In this document: positions 36,217 through 44,612 of the stretch, piece by piece
Layout of the letters: the number at the start of each line of letters is the position of its first letter
Numbering within the stretch: position 1 is the stretch's first letter
Assembly: GCF_013177695.1 (NCBI RefSeq)
Contig: NZ_WOEY01000089.1
Span: 1-64,000, forward strand
Direction: 5' to 3'
Length of the DNA: 64,000 nt
Source: Paraburkholderia solitsugae
Lineage (GTDB): Bacteria; Pseudomonadota; Gammaproteobacteria; Burkholderiales; Burkholderiaceae
Position numbers and translations under genes: made by a program
Notes under the pieces: generated by a model
The model's input: only the letters and a program-made list of their open reading frames with translations
Told to the model about the DNA's origin: nothing
Database searches by the model: none

Positions 36217-36495
36217 ATGCTTCAGATTCCTCTTACCGACGCCGATTGGGCGCGCGTCCAGAATCTTTTTCCGGTGGTTTCGTCAGGTCGCGGGCGCCCC
36301 CGCCGCAGCGATCGCGAGATCCTCAACGCGATACTCTGGGTGCAGCAAACAAAAGAAAAATGGCACAGGCTGCCGGCGACTTTTCCGCCGCAACAGACTT
36401 GTTATCTTCGGTATATGACCTGGAAAAAAACGGGCGTTCTAGATCAGGTGAATGAGCGTCTGCCACTGTGCGACCAAGAGCTTTCGACCTGCTGA
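36217..36495 (+). CDS. Stand-alone IS5-type transposase N-terminal domain (92 aa)
   Basis: A 92-residue protein matching the DUF4096-like N-terminal DNA-binding region of IS5-family transposases: IPLTDADWARVQNLFP, GRGRPRRSDREILNAILWVQ, WHRLPATFPPQQTCYLRY. There is no DDE catalytic domain and no inverted repeats flank it. It has its own promoter, a ribosome-binding site (AAGG seven bases before the ATG) and a clean stop, unlike a random IS stump. This suggests retention as a small DNA-binding protein, which is inference. Alternatively it is a well-preserved IS remnant. Confidence 0.7.
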   Translation: MLQIPLTDADWARVQNLFPVVSSGRGRPRRSDREILNAILWVQQTKEKWHRLPATFPPQQTCYLRYMTWKKTGVLDQVNERLPLCDQELSTC

Positions 36496-36588
36496 ACCCA
36501 GCACAAGCATTACTTCGCATGCCATATCGATTCAAATGCGAACTGCTGTTTCGCGGATGGCCACTGCTCGCTTGCGCCTGATGGCCCG

Positions 36589-37008
36589 TCACGCCTTGCC
36601 GTTCATCCGATCCATCACCACCAGTAGATCGGCGAGCGACTGCTTGCATGCCACTGCGTTTGGCGTGCTGGCCCGCAACGCGCTCAGCGCGCGGTCGATT
36701 GCTTTGTCGACGGTGTGCCAGTCCGCTGCGGCGCGAGGCTTCAGCGAAGGCTCGGCGTCATCCCATGCGAGTTCCAGGTCTTTAATGCGCGATTTGCCGC
36801 CCGCGAGATTGCCTTTGTCGACCAGTGCCGCGGTGTCGGCGGCGATCTTGCGAAACTGAGACAGGTCGCCAAGCTTCGACGCCTTGACAGGTTCTGCCGC
36901 CTCGGCCGACGGAAAGCCGATTCTGCCTGCCTCGCGATATCCGAAGCTGAGCGCGGAGATGGCGAGGAAAGAAGCGATGACGGCTTTGCTGAGCGTGCGT
37001 TGATTCAT
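36589..37008 (-). CDS. Hypothetical exported protein (139 aa)
   Basis: A 139-residue protein with an N-terminal hydrophobic segment (about 9-25, AVIASFLAISALSFGY) that is either a signal anchor or signal peptide, followed by a helical domain (LSQFRKIAADTAALVDKG, RIKDLELAWDDAEPSLKPR, DKAIDRALSALR). A purine-rich GGAAGAG precedes ATG 37008. I do not recognise a defined family. It lies 74 bp downstream of the COG4705-like membrane protein on the same strand, so the two may be co-transcribed and respond to the same two-component signal. Confidence 0.7.
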   Translation of the reverse strand: MNQRTLSKAVIASFLAISALSFGYREAGRIGFPSAEAAEPVKASKLGDLSQFRKIAADTAALVDKGNLAGGKSRIKDLELAWDDAEPSLKPRAAADWHTVDKAIDRALSALRASTPNAVACKQSLADLLVVMDRMNGKA

Positions 37009-37082
37009 GATTGTTCTCTTCCGTTTGATCCGATATACGATTGAAACAGGGTTGCATCCACGACTTCCGGAGCGGAGCCCAC

Positions 37083-37895
37083 TCAAGGCTCACGTGTTGC
37101 GATAGCGCGCATAGACCGTTGTTCGACTGCACTCGCGACGATGACCAGCACGACAATTGCGCTCAGAAAGAGCAAGCTCGTGTTGATCGTGCCGAGGCCG
37201 ATACCGCCGTATGCGCGCGATTGCGAAAGCAGATCGCCGAACGAAGCGCCCAACGGCCGCGTCAGAATGTAGGCAAGCCAGAAAGTCAGCACCGGATTTC
37301 CGCCTATGTAATAGATGACGCCCACCAAAGCGATTAGCGCGCTGAATGCCACGACACCGATCATGAAGCCGAGCCCCAACGCTTCTGTCGCGAGATCGCC
37401 GGCTGCAGTGCCCAGCGCGAAGGTGAACAACACAGCAGCCCAGTAAAAGAGCTCCCGCCGCGTCGTGTAGATGGTGTGAATCGACAGGGTCCGCTCGCTG
37501 CGATACCAGAGCGCGAACACCACAGCCAGCGCGAGGGCAAACACGATCGTGCTGACATAAAGACTGACGCCGAGCTTGTCGGTCAATGCATCGGTAATCT
37601 GCGTGCCGACCACGCTGACCAGAACCACGGTCAGCCAGTAAATCCACGGGGCGTACTTGCGCATGCGAAGCTGCACGGCCAATGCTGAAATCAGCAGCGT
37701 GAGCATCATCCCGCCGGTGAGCGCGGTGCCGAGCCCCACGTGCACGGCCAGATAGTCCGCGCCGGTTTCACCGACCGTGGTCGCCATGATCTTGATCGCC
37801 CAGAAGACAAGTGTTGCCTCGGGCACTTTGTTGCGCATCTCGGCAACACGATAAGTCGAGGTCTCTAGCAAGCGGGTTCTCCCATCAATAAGCAT
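37083..37895 (-). CDS. COG4705-like integral membrane protein
   Basis: A 270-residue protein with about eight hydrophobic helices (VFWAIKIMATTVGETGADYL, IYWLTVVLVSVVGTQITDAL, LFYWAAVLFTFALGTAAGDL, PVLTFWLAYILTRPLGASFG). The repeated T-x-G-x-x-x-x-D patterns in membrane helices are typical of the COG4705 group, often described as a membrane-anchored protein of unknown function found beside OmpR-type systems. ATG 37895 is used; ATG 37838 (start of RNKVPEATLVFW) is a plausible shorter start. A PmrA-like direct repeat lies 63 bp upstream, suggesting control by the response regulator encoded just beyond it. Confidence 0.8.
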   Translation of the reverse strand: MLIDGRTRLLETSTYRVAEMRNKVPEATLVFWAIKIMATTVGETGADYLAVHVGLGTALTGGMMLTLLISALAVQLRMRKYAPWIYWLTVVLVSVVGTQITDALTDKLGVSLYVSTIVFALALAVVFALWYRSERTLSIHTIYTTRRELFYWAAVLFTFALGTAAGDLATEALGLGFMIGVVAFSALIALVGVIYYIGGNPVLTFWLAYILTRPLGASFGDLLSQSRAYGGIGLGTINTSLLFLSAIVVLVIVASAVEQRSMRAIATREP

Positions 37896-37958
37896 TTAAT
37901 TCGACGTTGCGAGCAGGCGCGCTTGCGCTCGCTCGATGCGGCGAATAGTGCAATGGGG

Positions 37959-37978
37959 AACCTTATGAAAACCTTATG
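37959..37978 (-). promoter_or_regulatory. PmrA/QseB-like response-regulator box
   Basis: On the minus strand CATAAGGTT-TT-CATAAGGTT, a perfect 9-bp direct repeat with 11-bp period, resembles the PmrA/QseB half-site CTTAAGGTT repeated at 11 bp. It lies upstream of the COG4705 gene. A single palindrome AATCCTTAAGGATT at 38051-38064 lies further upstream. Confidence 0.65.
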
Positions 37979-38077
37979 GAAGGTGCCGATGAAACAGCCG
38001 AATCGCGGCAGCGAAATGCGTGGTCAAGAAGCGTCTCGAGCGAGCCCTCAGAAATCCTTAAGGATTGCGCTGACGCG

Positions 38078-38776
38078 CTAAAGCGCCTCGGCGAACGCTT
38101 CGCACGGCACTTCTTCACGCAGGATGTAGCCGAGCCCGCGCAAAGTCATGATTTTCGCGCTTGAACTGGCAAGATGCTTGCGCAAGCGGTGAATGTAGAT
38201 GTCGATGGCATCGGCGCTGGGTTCGTCGTCGAACGTGAAAACCTTGTCCATCAATGTGGCCTTCGAGACCGTCTTGCCCTGCTTCAGTATCAGCGTTTCG
38301 AGGATGGCATGTTCGCGCCGCCGCAACGGCAAGGGTTCGCTTTGCAGTACGAATTCGCGGGAATCGAACAGATAGCGCAGATCGCCGCAGTCGATCGACT
38401 GGCCCTTGTCACCAGACGCCTGGCGGCGGATCAGCGCCTTGATGCGCGCCACCAGTTCGCGTGCATCGAAGGGTTTGACGACATAGTCGTCCGCACCGGC
38501 CGAGAAGCAGGCTACTTTGTCATCCGTTGAGCCGTTGGCGGTGAGCATCAGCACCGGCACGTTGTCGCGTTTGCGGCGCAGGCGCGCCAGCACGTCCTTG
38601 CCGCCCATACCCGGCAGCCGCAGATCGAGCAGCACCGCGTCGTAGCACTGCAGGCCGAGCAGTGTCTCCGCCCGCTCGCCGTCCTGCGCCCAGTCAATCG
38701 CGAAGTTCTCGACCTGCATGAGGTTCATCACCCAACGCGCGAGGTCAGCGTCGTCTTCAACGAGCAGCAGTTTCAT
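38078..38776 (-). CDS. OmpR-family response regulator (system 1)
   Basis: A 232-residue response regulator: receiver domain (1-115) with acidic pocket E7-D8-D9, phosphoacceptor D51 in AVLLDLRLPG and the Lys in DDYVVKPFDARELVAR, then a winged-helix DNA-binding domain (about 125-222, LPLRRREHAILETLI, DAIDIYIHRLRKHL). It is of the TctD/QseB/PmrA type. It is the last gene of a four-gene block, 25 bp after its probable kinase. The PmrA-like box in front of the next gene downstream (37959-37978) is its likely target. Confidence 0.93.
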   Translation of the reverse strand: MKLLLVEDDADLARWVMNLMQVENFAIDWAQDGERAETLLGLQCYDAVLLDLRLPGMGGKDVLARLRRKRDNVPVLMLTANGSTDDKVACFSAGADDYVVKPFDARELVARIKALIRRQASGDKGQSIDCGDLRYLFDSREFVLQSEPLPLRRREHAILETLILKQGKTVSKATLMDKVFTFDDEPSADAIDIYIHRLRKHLASSSAKIMTLRGLGYILREEVPCEAFAEAL

Positions 38777-38801
38777 AAGTCTCCCCTAATGTGGCGGCGT
38801 A

Positions 38802-40184
38802 TCAAACCGCCGCCGACCATAGTCGCATCTCGACGGTAGCGACCAGGCCGACACCGCCGGCTCCCGGTTCGAGCGTCACCGTGCCGCCTTGCCTGTGGGC
38901 GATCTCGCGCACGATCGGCAAACCGAGGCCGGTTCCGTCGGCATGACCCGACGCGCGATAGAACCGTTCGAACACACGCACCCTCGCTTCGGCTTTGATA
39001 CCGGGCCCATTGTCGATCACGCGTACGATCGCCCGGTCATGGCTGCGCTGGGTGTGCACGGTGACGCACCCTCCGGGTTGCGTATAACGCAGCGCGTTGT
39101 CGACGAGATTGGTGACGAGCGCCGCGGTCAACGCCTCGTCGCCGGTCACGTATAAGCCGTCTTCCAGGTCAGCGCCCAGATCGATTTCACGCGACTGTGC
39201 GAATGCAATCAACTCCTCCAGCACCCCCGCGATTAACGCGCTCAGATCGACCCGCTCGCGCGTATCGGACAGCGTCGTGGACTCGGCCTGGGCGAGCAGC
39301 AACAGTTTGTTCGTCAGGGTGGTCAGCTTGCGGCTGCTTTTATGCATGCCGGCCAGCGCTTCGGCGAGCGGCACGTCGCGATTCTCACGTTGCCGCGCGA
39401 ACTGGATCTGCGCCAGCAGCAACGCGAGCGGCGTGCGCAACTGATGCGCGGCGTCGGAGATGAATTGCCGCTGGGTCGCAGCCTGCTGGCCCATGCGCGC
39501 GATGCACTGGTTGATCGCTTCGACGATGGGCCGCAATTCGACATGCAAGCGCGCCACGCGTATCGGCTCCAGTTGCGACGCGTTGCGATCGGCAACGTCG
39601 TCTTTCACCTTCATCAACGGCCGCAATTCGAAGGTCAGCCCGAGATAGACGAACACCATGGCGAGCACCAGCGTGAGCACCTCGCCGAACAGTTGCGGCC
39701 GCAACAGGCGCCACACCATGGCGTCGCGCGAACCTTCCGTTTTCGCGACCGCTACGACGACTTCTTCGGTGCGGCCCGAGTCGTATAGCTGCCGCACGTA
39801 AGTCGCCGCGCGCACGGCCCGGCCGTCGTCGAGATGAGTGGAATAGAGCACGGGGACGTCGCTCACGCCGCGCGGCACCGGTAACTCGGGACTGCCGGCC
39901 AGCAGGCGGTGGCCGCTCGCTTCGACGCGATAGAACACACTGTCCTGTTCCGGCGACTCGAACAGCTCGAGCGCGGCCGGCGGAATCTGGACCGACACGT
40001 TGCCGTTATCCCAGTCGATGTCCTCGCCAATGATGCGTATCGACGATAGCAACGCGTTATCCTGAACCAGGTCGGCCGTCGTCTGCGCGTTGCGATACGA
40101 AATCATTCCGGAAATGGAAACGAACGCCGCCAGTGGCAGCAAGAGCCACCACAGCAAGCGTCCGCGCAAACTGCCTGAAAACAC
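38802..40184 (-). CDS. TctE/QseC-type sensor histidine kinase (system 1)
   Basis: A 460-residue inner-membrane kinase: helix 1 (about 9-30), a periplasmic sensor of roughly 135 residues like the 2CSK_N domain, helix 2 (about 165-187), a HAMP-like linker (ELRPLMKVKDDVADRNASQL), the phosphoacceptor H247 in SDAAHQLRTPLALL, and an ATP-binding domain with N-box (VTNLVDNALRYT) and G-boxes (VIDNGPGI, GTGLGLPIVREI). It phosphorylates the regulator encoded 25 bp downstream. It is a close paralogue of the kinase at 40370-41764; the two share the linker and catalytic core almost intact while sensor domains differ more. Confidence 0.93.
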   Translation of the reverse strand: MFSGSLRGRLLWWLLLPLAAFVSISGMISYRNAQTTADLVQDNALLSSIRIIGEDIDWDNGNVSVQIPPAALELFESPEQDSVFYRVEASGHRLLAGSPELPVPRGVSDVPVLYSTHLDDGRAVRAATYVRQLYDSGRTEEVVVAVAKTEGSRDAMVWRLLRPQLFGEVLTLVLAMVFVYLGLTFELRPLMKVKDDVADRNASQLEPIRVARLHVELRPIVEAINQCIARMGQQAATQRQFISDAAHQLRTPLALLLAQIQFARQRENRDVPLAEALAGMHKSSRKLTTLTNKLLLLAQAESTTLSDTRERVDLSALIAGVLEELIAFAQSREIDLGADLEDGLYVTGDEALTAALVTNLVDNALRYTQPGGCVTVHTQRSHDRAIVRVIDNGPGIKAEARVRVFERFYRASGHADGTGLGLPIVREIAHRQGGTVTLEPGAGGVGLVATVEMRLWSAAV

Positions 40185-40369
40185 GATTCGTCGTTCCTCT
40201 CTGCTGGATGTCTCCGCTATATCCCACGTGCGCGGTGGGCGTTTGATGAATCGCCTGCCCGAAATTCTACGGGTACAAAACCTTCTCTAAGCTTTCGAAC
40301 ACGCGTTTCCTGTGCCGATTGCGGGTTTGTCCCGACTACTTTTGAGGCCGCCGATTTGAAGCGACCGAT

Positions 40370-41764
40370 TTAACCAGCCTGAGGTCCTTCCATCGGCGCG
40401 CGCGGAAACGAGACGGTCACGTGCACGCCTTTGCCGCCCTCGCCCGGCTTGAGCACAATCTCTCCGTGATGCGCGTCCGCGATTTCGCGCACGATGGCGA
40501 GGCCCAGCCCCGTTCCCTCCGTATCCGCCGACGCCCGGAAGAACGGTTCGAACACACGGCTACGCGACTCGGCCGGAATGCCGGGGCCGTCGTCCAGCAC
40601 CGACACGGCAACCGCATCGGCGTGGGCGCTGACCGCCACTGTGACGTGGCCGCCACTGCCGGTATAGCGGATCGCGTTCTCCACGAGGTTGGCGATCAAC
40701 GCCTGAAGCAGGCCACGATGCCCCGCCACCGGCGCGGCGCCGCTCAGCTCTGCGCCCAGATCGATGTCCCGGGCCTGCGCGAGCAGCGCCAGATCTTCCA
40801 CCACTTCCATGGCCAACGGCACCAGATCCACCGTTTCCACCGCCAACTGCTTGTTATCCGCGGCCTCGGCCTGCGCGAGCAGCAGCAGCTTGTTGGTGAG
40901 CCCGACCATCGAACGGTTGCTGCGGTGCATCGCGGCGAGCGCTTCGTCGAGCGCGGGATTCAGGCCGTCCTGCTGGCGCGCGAACTGCAACTGCGTGCCG
41001 AGCAGCGTGAGCGGCGTGCGCAACTGGTGCGCGGCGTCGGCGATAAAACGCCGTTGTGCGGCCACCTGTACGCCGAGCCGCGCGATACATTGGTTGATCG
41101 CTTCGACGATGGGCCGCAACTCGGTATGCAGGCGCTCGACACGAATCGGCTCGAGTTGCATGGGGTCGCGGTCGGCGACCTCTTCCTTCACTTTCATCAG
41201 CGGCCGCAATTCGAAGGTGAGGCCGATGCAGGCCAGCGCGACCGCCAGCACGATCATCTCGATCTGCCGCACGAGTTGCGGTTGCCACAACTGCTGCGCC
41301 ATCGCGTCGCGCGAGCGCACCGTCTTGCCCACCGTCACCCGCACGCGGCGCGTCGCGCCATTGTCGTACATCAGGCGCACGAGGCCGACCGCGCGAACGG
41401 GCTGGCCATGGAGTTCAGTGTCGTAGTGATCGGCCGTGTCGGGCGAGCGCGCCGCGCGCTGCGGAAAATCCGGCGTGCCCGCCAGCAGGCGGCCATCGTC
41501 GACCCGCACGCTGTAGAACACCTGATCGCGATAGGGCGACACGAACACTTCAAGCGCGGCGGGCGGCACGTCCACACGCAGAAAACCGTCCACCCACTCC
41601 ACCTCACCGGCGATCATCCGCGCCGATGAGATAAGTTGGTTGTCCTGCACCAGGTCAGCCGTGCGCCGCGCGTTGTCGTACTCCGCCTTGCCGGTGACGA
41701 ACACGTACAACGCGAGCGGCACCAGCAGCCACCACAGCAGGCGCATGCGCAGGCTATTGGTCAT
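40370..41764 (-). CDS. TctE/QseC-type sensor histidine kinase (system 2)
   Basis: A 464-residue kinase with the same layout as system 1: two membrane helices (about 8-26 and 165-185), a periplasmic sensor of about 135 residues, HAMP-like linker, phosphoacceptor H246 in ADAAHQLRTPLTLL, N-box (IANLVENAIRYT) and G-boxes (VLDDGPGI, GTGLGLAIVREI). Its start overlaps the end of its response-regulator gene by 11 bp, showing strong coupling. It lies 185 bp upstream of the system 1 kinase on the same strand. Signal unknown; TctE relatives sense tricarboxylates or metal/lipid-related stress. Confidence 0.93.
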   Translation of the reverse strand: MTNSLRMRLLWWLLVPLALYVFVTGKAEYDNARRTADLVQDNQLISSARMIAGEVEWVDGFLRVDVPPAALEVFVSPYRDQVFYSVRVDDGRLLAGTPDFPQRAARSPDTADHYDTELHGQPVRAVGLVRLMYDNGATRRVRVTVGKTVRSRDAMAQQLWQPQLVRQIEMIVLAVALACIGLTFELRPLMKVKEEVADRDPMQLEPIRVERLHTELRPIVEAINQCIARLGVQVAAQRRFIADAAHQLRTPLTLLGTQLQFARQQDGLNPALDEALAAMHRSNRSMVGLTNKLLLLAQAEAADNKQLAVETVDLVPLAMEVVEDLALLAQARDIDLGAELSGAAPVAGHRGLLQALIANLVENAIRYTGSGGHVTVAVSAHADAVAVSVLDDGPGIPAESRSRVFEPFFRASADTEGTGLGLAIVREIADAHHGEIVLKPGEGGKGVHVTVSFPRAPMEGPQAG

Positions 41765-42431
41765 CTTCTTTCTTGCGCAGCAGATAGCCCAGCCCGCGCA
41801 ACGTGACGATCGCCGCCGAACTGCCGTCGAGCTTCTTGCGCAGCCGCGAAATGTAGATTTCGACCGCGTCCTCGCTCGGCTCGTCCGCGAGCGTGAAGAT
41901 CGCGTCGACCAGGGCGGGCTTGGTTACCGTCTTGCCCAACCGCAGGATCAGCGTTTCGAGCACCGAGCGCTCGCGCGGCGTGACGTTCAGCGGCGCGCCC
42001 TTCAGCGTGAACTGGCGCGTGTCGATGTCGAACGCAAGATCGCCGCACACCACTTCGCTTGCCTTCGAGGGCGACTGGCGGCGGATCGCCACCTTGATCC
42101 GCGCGATCAGCTCGCGCACTTCGAAAGGCTTGACCAGGTAGTCGTCCGCCCCGGCGCCGAGCAGTTCCACTTTTTCGTCGATCGAACCGCTCGCGGTCAG
42201 GATCAGCACCGGCGTGGCGTCACCGCGCTGGCGCAGGCGGCGCAGCACGTTCTTGCCCGACAGCTTCGGCAGATTCAGATCGAGCAGGATCACGTCGTAG
42301 TGATTGGTGCGCAGCAAGTGGTCGGCGGCGTCGCCGTCCTGCACGGCGTCGAGCGCGAACGCCTCCTGCTCCAGCATCTTCGCGAGCCAGTGCGCCAGCG
42401 TGGGGTTGTCTTCGATCAGCAGCAGCTTCAT
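41754..42431 (-). CDS. OmpR-family response regulator (system 2)
   Basis: A 225-residue response regulator: receiver with E7-D8, phosphoacceptor D51 in VILLDLNLPK, Lys in DDYLVKPFEVRELIAR, and a C-terminal winged helix (LNVTPRERSVLETLI, DAVEIYISRLRKKL). ATG 42431 starts the standard receiver; the eight residues encoded upstream from 42455 are not family-like. Its 3' end overlaps the kinase gene. It is divergent from the ABC transporter operon across a 283-bp region, so control of that transporter is plausible. Confidence 0.93.
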   Translation of the reverse strand: MKLLLIEDNPTLAHWLAKMLEQEAFALDAVQDGDAADHLLRTNHYDVILLDLNLPKLSGKNVLRRLRQRGDATPVLILTASGSIDEKVELLGAGADDYLVKPFEVRELIARIKVAIRRQSPSKASEVVCGDLAFDIDTRQFTLKGAPLNVTPRERSVLETLILRLGKTVTKPALVDAIFTLADEPSEDAVEIYISRLRKKLDGSSAAIVTLRGLGYLLRKKEDDQ

Positions 42432-42550
42432 GGCGGGAACGGCGAATTGGGTCACTCAATGCGCGGCAAAAGTCAGGACGCCGATTGTGCCGTAAAACAA
42501 GGGCTTTGCGCGCGACTTGCGTGTTTCGTGGCCCACGTTAGGGGGTTTGC

Positions 42551-42610
42551 CTGGGGGCAGCGCTACAGTTGCGGCGAATTCTCGGGTTAACACCCATAAT
42601 TTGCCCCCAG
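42551..42610. promoter_or_regulatory. Long-range inverted repeat in the RR2/ABC intergenic region
   Basis: CTGGGGGCA (42551-42559) and TGCCCCCAG (42602-42610) are perfect inverted copies separated by 42 bp, with a possible -10 (CATAAT, 42595-42600) between them. Could be paired operator half-sites or mRNA structure. Nothing else is seen in this 283-bp gap. Confidence 0.35.
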
Positions 42611-42714
42611 CCCCGAAAGCTGCCAGAAGGTTTCCGATTTCTATAATCACCGTCATTCATCCAGAAAGCGCCGCATCCGCACATAGCGGCGACCAAACCT
42701 CAGGAGACTGCTTC

Positions 42715-43734
42715 ATGCGTACCTTGCGCCAGATTGCCGCTGTGTCAGGTGTTGCGTTCACCCTTGCCGCCGCTTCCGCCTCGGCTCAAGCCGAGAAGCT
42801 GACAATCATGGTCGGCGGCGCCACCAAGATCATCTATCTGCCGGCCAAACTCACGGAGCAGCTCGGCTACTTCAAGGACGAAGGCCTCGACGTCGAAATC
42901 CTCTCGCAACCGGCCGGCGTGGACGCGGAAAACGAACTGCTCGCAGGCGCGGTGCAAGGCGTGGTGGGCTTCTACGATCACACCATCGACTTGCAGAGCA
43001 AGGGCAAGGAAGTCCAGGCGCTGGTGATTTTCGGCCAGGTGCCGGGTGAAGTGGAAATGGTCTCCACCAAGGTGTCCGAAACGCTCAAGAGCATGGCGGA
43101 CGTGAAGGGCAAAACGCTGGGCGTGACCGGCCTCGGCTCGTCGACCAGCTTCCTCACGCAATACCTCGCGCAACGCGCGGGCGTGCCGTCCACGCAATAC
43201 ACGCTGCTGCCGGTCGGCGCGGACAACAGCTTTATCGCCGCGATCAAGCAGAACCGTATCGACGCGGGCATGACCACGGAGCCGACCGTCTCGCAGTTGC
43301 TGAAGACCGGTGACGCCAAGGTGCTGGTGGATATGCGCACGCTGGAAGGCACGCGCGCCGCGCTCGGCGGCACGTATCCGGCTTCGAGCTTCTACGTGCA
43401 GCGCGCATGGGCCGAATCGCACAAGGACGACGCCGCGAAACTCGCGCACGCGTTCGCGAAGACGCTGAACTTCATTGCCACGCATAGCGCGGAAGAGATC
43501 GCCGCGAAGATGCCGAAGGACTACTACGGCAACAACAAGGACCTGTACGTCGGCGCGCTGAAGGCGTCGCTGCCGATGTTCACGAAGGACGGCAAGATGC
43601 CCGCCGACGGCCCGGACACGGTCCTGAAGGTACTGTCGGCATTCAATCCTTCGGTAAAGGGCAAGCATATCGACCTCGCCAAGACCTACACCAACGACTA
43701 CGTGTCGGCACCGGTCAAGACCGCGGCGAAATAA
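42715..43734 (+). CDS. ABC transporter substrate-binding protein (NitT/TauT type)
   Basis: A 339-residue periplasmic protein with a signal peptide (MRTLRQIAAVSGVAFTLAAA, cleavage after ASAQA). The fold is the NMT1/SsuA-like binding protein (KIIYLPAKLTEQLGYFKDEG, GKTLGVTGLGSSTSFLTQYL, IDAGMTTEPTVSQLL). Members bind nitrate, sulfonates, pyrimidine precursors or aromatic sulfonates; the ligand cannot be read. GGAG lies eight bases before ATG 42715. First gene of a three-gene operon with ATPase and permease. Confidence 0.92.
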   Translation: MRTLRQIAAVSGVAFTLAAASASAQAEKLTIMVGGATKIIYLPAKLTEQLGYFKDEGLDVEILSQPAGVDAENELLAGAVQGVVGFYDHTIDLQSKGKEVQALVIFGQVPGEVEMVSTKVSETLKSMADVKGKTLGVTGLGSSTSFLTQYLAQRAGVPSTQYTLLPVGADNSFIAAIKQNRIDAGMTTEPTVSQLLKTGDAKVLVDMRTLEGTRAALGGTYPASSFYVQRAWAESHKDDAAKLAHAFAKTLNFIATHSAEEIAAKMPKDYYGNNKDLYVGALKASLPMFTKDGKMPADGPDTVLKVLSAFNPSVKGKHIDLAKTYTNDYVSAPVKTAAK

Positions 43735-43801
43735 CGCTCTAGAAGCAACGCCCCCGACGTCACGCCCCTTCAACATCAAGAGAACTTCGAGGCACCAGCC
43801 G

Positions 43802-44596
43802 ATGAATCAACCTATGTCACGCGATACGCCCGCCATTGAGATGCGCAACGTATCGTGCCGTTTCATTTCTCCGGACGGCAAGGCGACCATCGCGTTGCGC
43901 GACTTCAGCATGTCGGTGGCGCGCGGCGAATTCGTCGCGGTTGTCGGCCCGACGGGTTGCGGCAAGTCGACCACGCTCAGCATGATCACCGGCTTGCTGA
44001 AGCCGACCACCGGCGAAGTGCGCGTGATGGGCGCGCCGGTAGACGGCATCGATCCGCGTATCGGCTTCGTTTTCCAGGCGGACGCCGTGTTTCCGTGGCG
44101 CTCGGTGCTCGACAACGTGGCGGCCGGCCCGCTGTATCGCGGCCGCTCGAAATCCGCCGCATACGACGAGGCCAACGAATGGCTGCGCCGCGTGGGCCTC
44201 GACAAATTCGGCAAGCACTATCCGCATCAACTGTCCGGCGGCATGAGAAAGCGCGTGGCGCTTGCGCAAACCTTCATCAACAAGCCGGAAATCCTGTTGA
44301 TGGACGAGCCCTTCTCGGCGCTCGACATGCAGACGCGCACGCTGATGCAGGACGAATTGCTGCAGCTGTGGGGCGGTGCCGGTTCGGTGGTGTTCGTCAC
44401 GCACGATCTGGAAGAAGCGATTGCGCTTGCTGATCGCGTGTTCGTGCTGACGGCCCGCCCGGCGACGCTGAAGAAAGTGTACGAAATCGACCTGCCGCGC
44501 CCGCGCGTCACGTCGGAGGTTCGCTACGACCCGCGTTTCATCGAAATCTCGCGCGACATCTGGCACGACCTGCGCGAAGAAGTGCAGATCGGTTAA
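43802..44596 (+). CDS. ABC transporter ATP-binding protein (NitT/TauT type)
   Basis: A 264-residue ATPase that powers the importer on the cytoplasmic side. Walker A GPTGCGKST (residues 49-57), the Q-loop in FVFQADAVFPWRSV, the signature LSGGMRKRVALAQ, Walker B ILLMDEPFSALD and the switch His in VVFVTHDLEEAI are all intact. It lies 67 bp after the binding-protein gene and 16 bp before the permease gene. A second ATG at residue 5 is possible. Confidence 0.95.
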   Translation: MNQPMSRDTPAIEMRNVSCRFISPDGKATIALRDFSMSVARGEFVAVVGPTGCGKSTTLSMITGLLKPTTGEVRVMGAPVDGIDPRIGFVFQADAVFPWRSVLDNVAAGPLYRGRSKSAAYDEANEWLRRVGLDKFGKHYPHQLSGGMRKRVALAQTFINKPEILLMDEPFSALDMQTRTLMQDELLQLWGGAGSVVFVTHDLEEAIALADRVFVLTARPATLKKVYEIDLPRPRVTSEVRYDPRFIEISRDIWHDLREEVQIG

Positions 44597-44612
44597 TCAA
44601 GGAACGGCAAAC

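Noticed and set aside
40421..41629. Plus-strand open frame opposite the system 2 kinase
   Set aside because: Shadow of a gene with all histidine-kinase motifs in place on the other strand.
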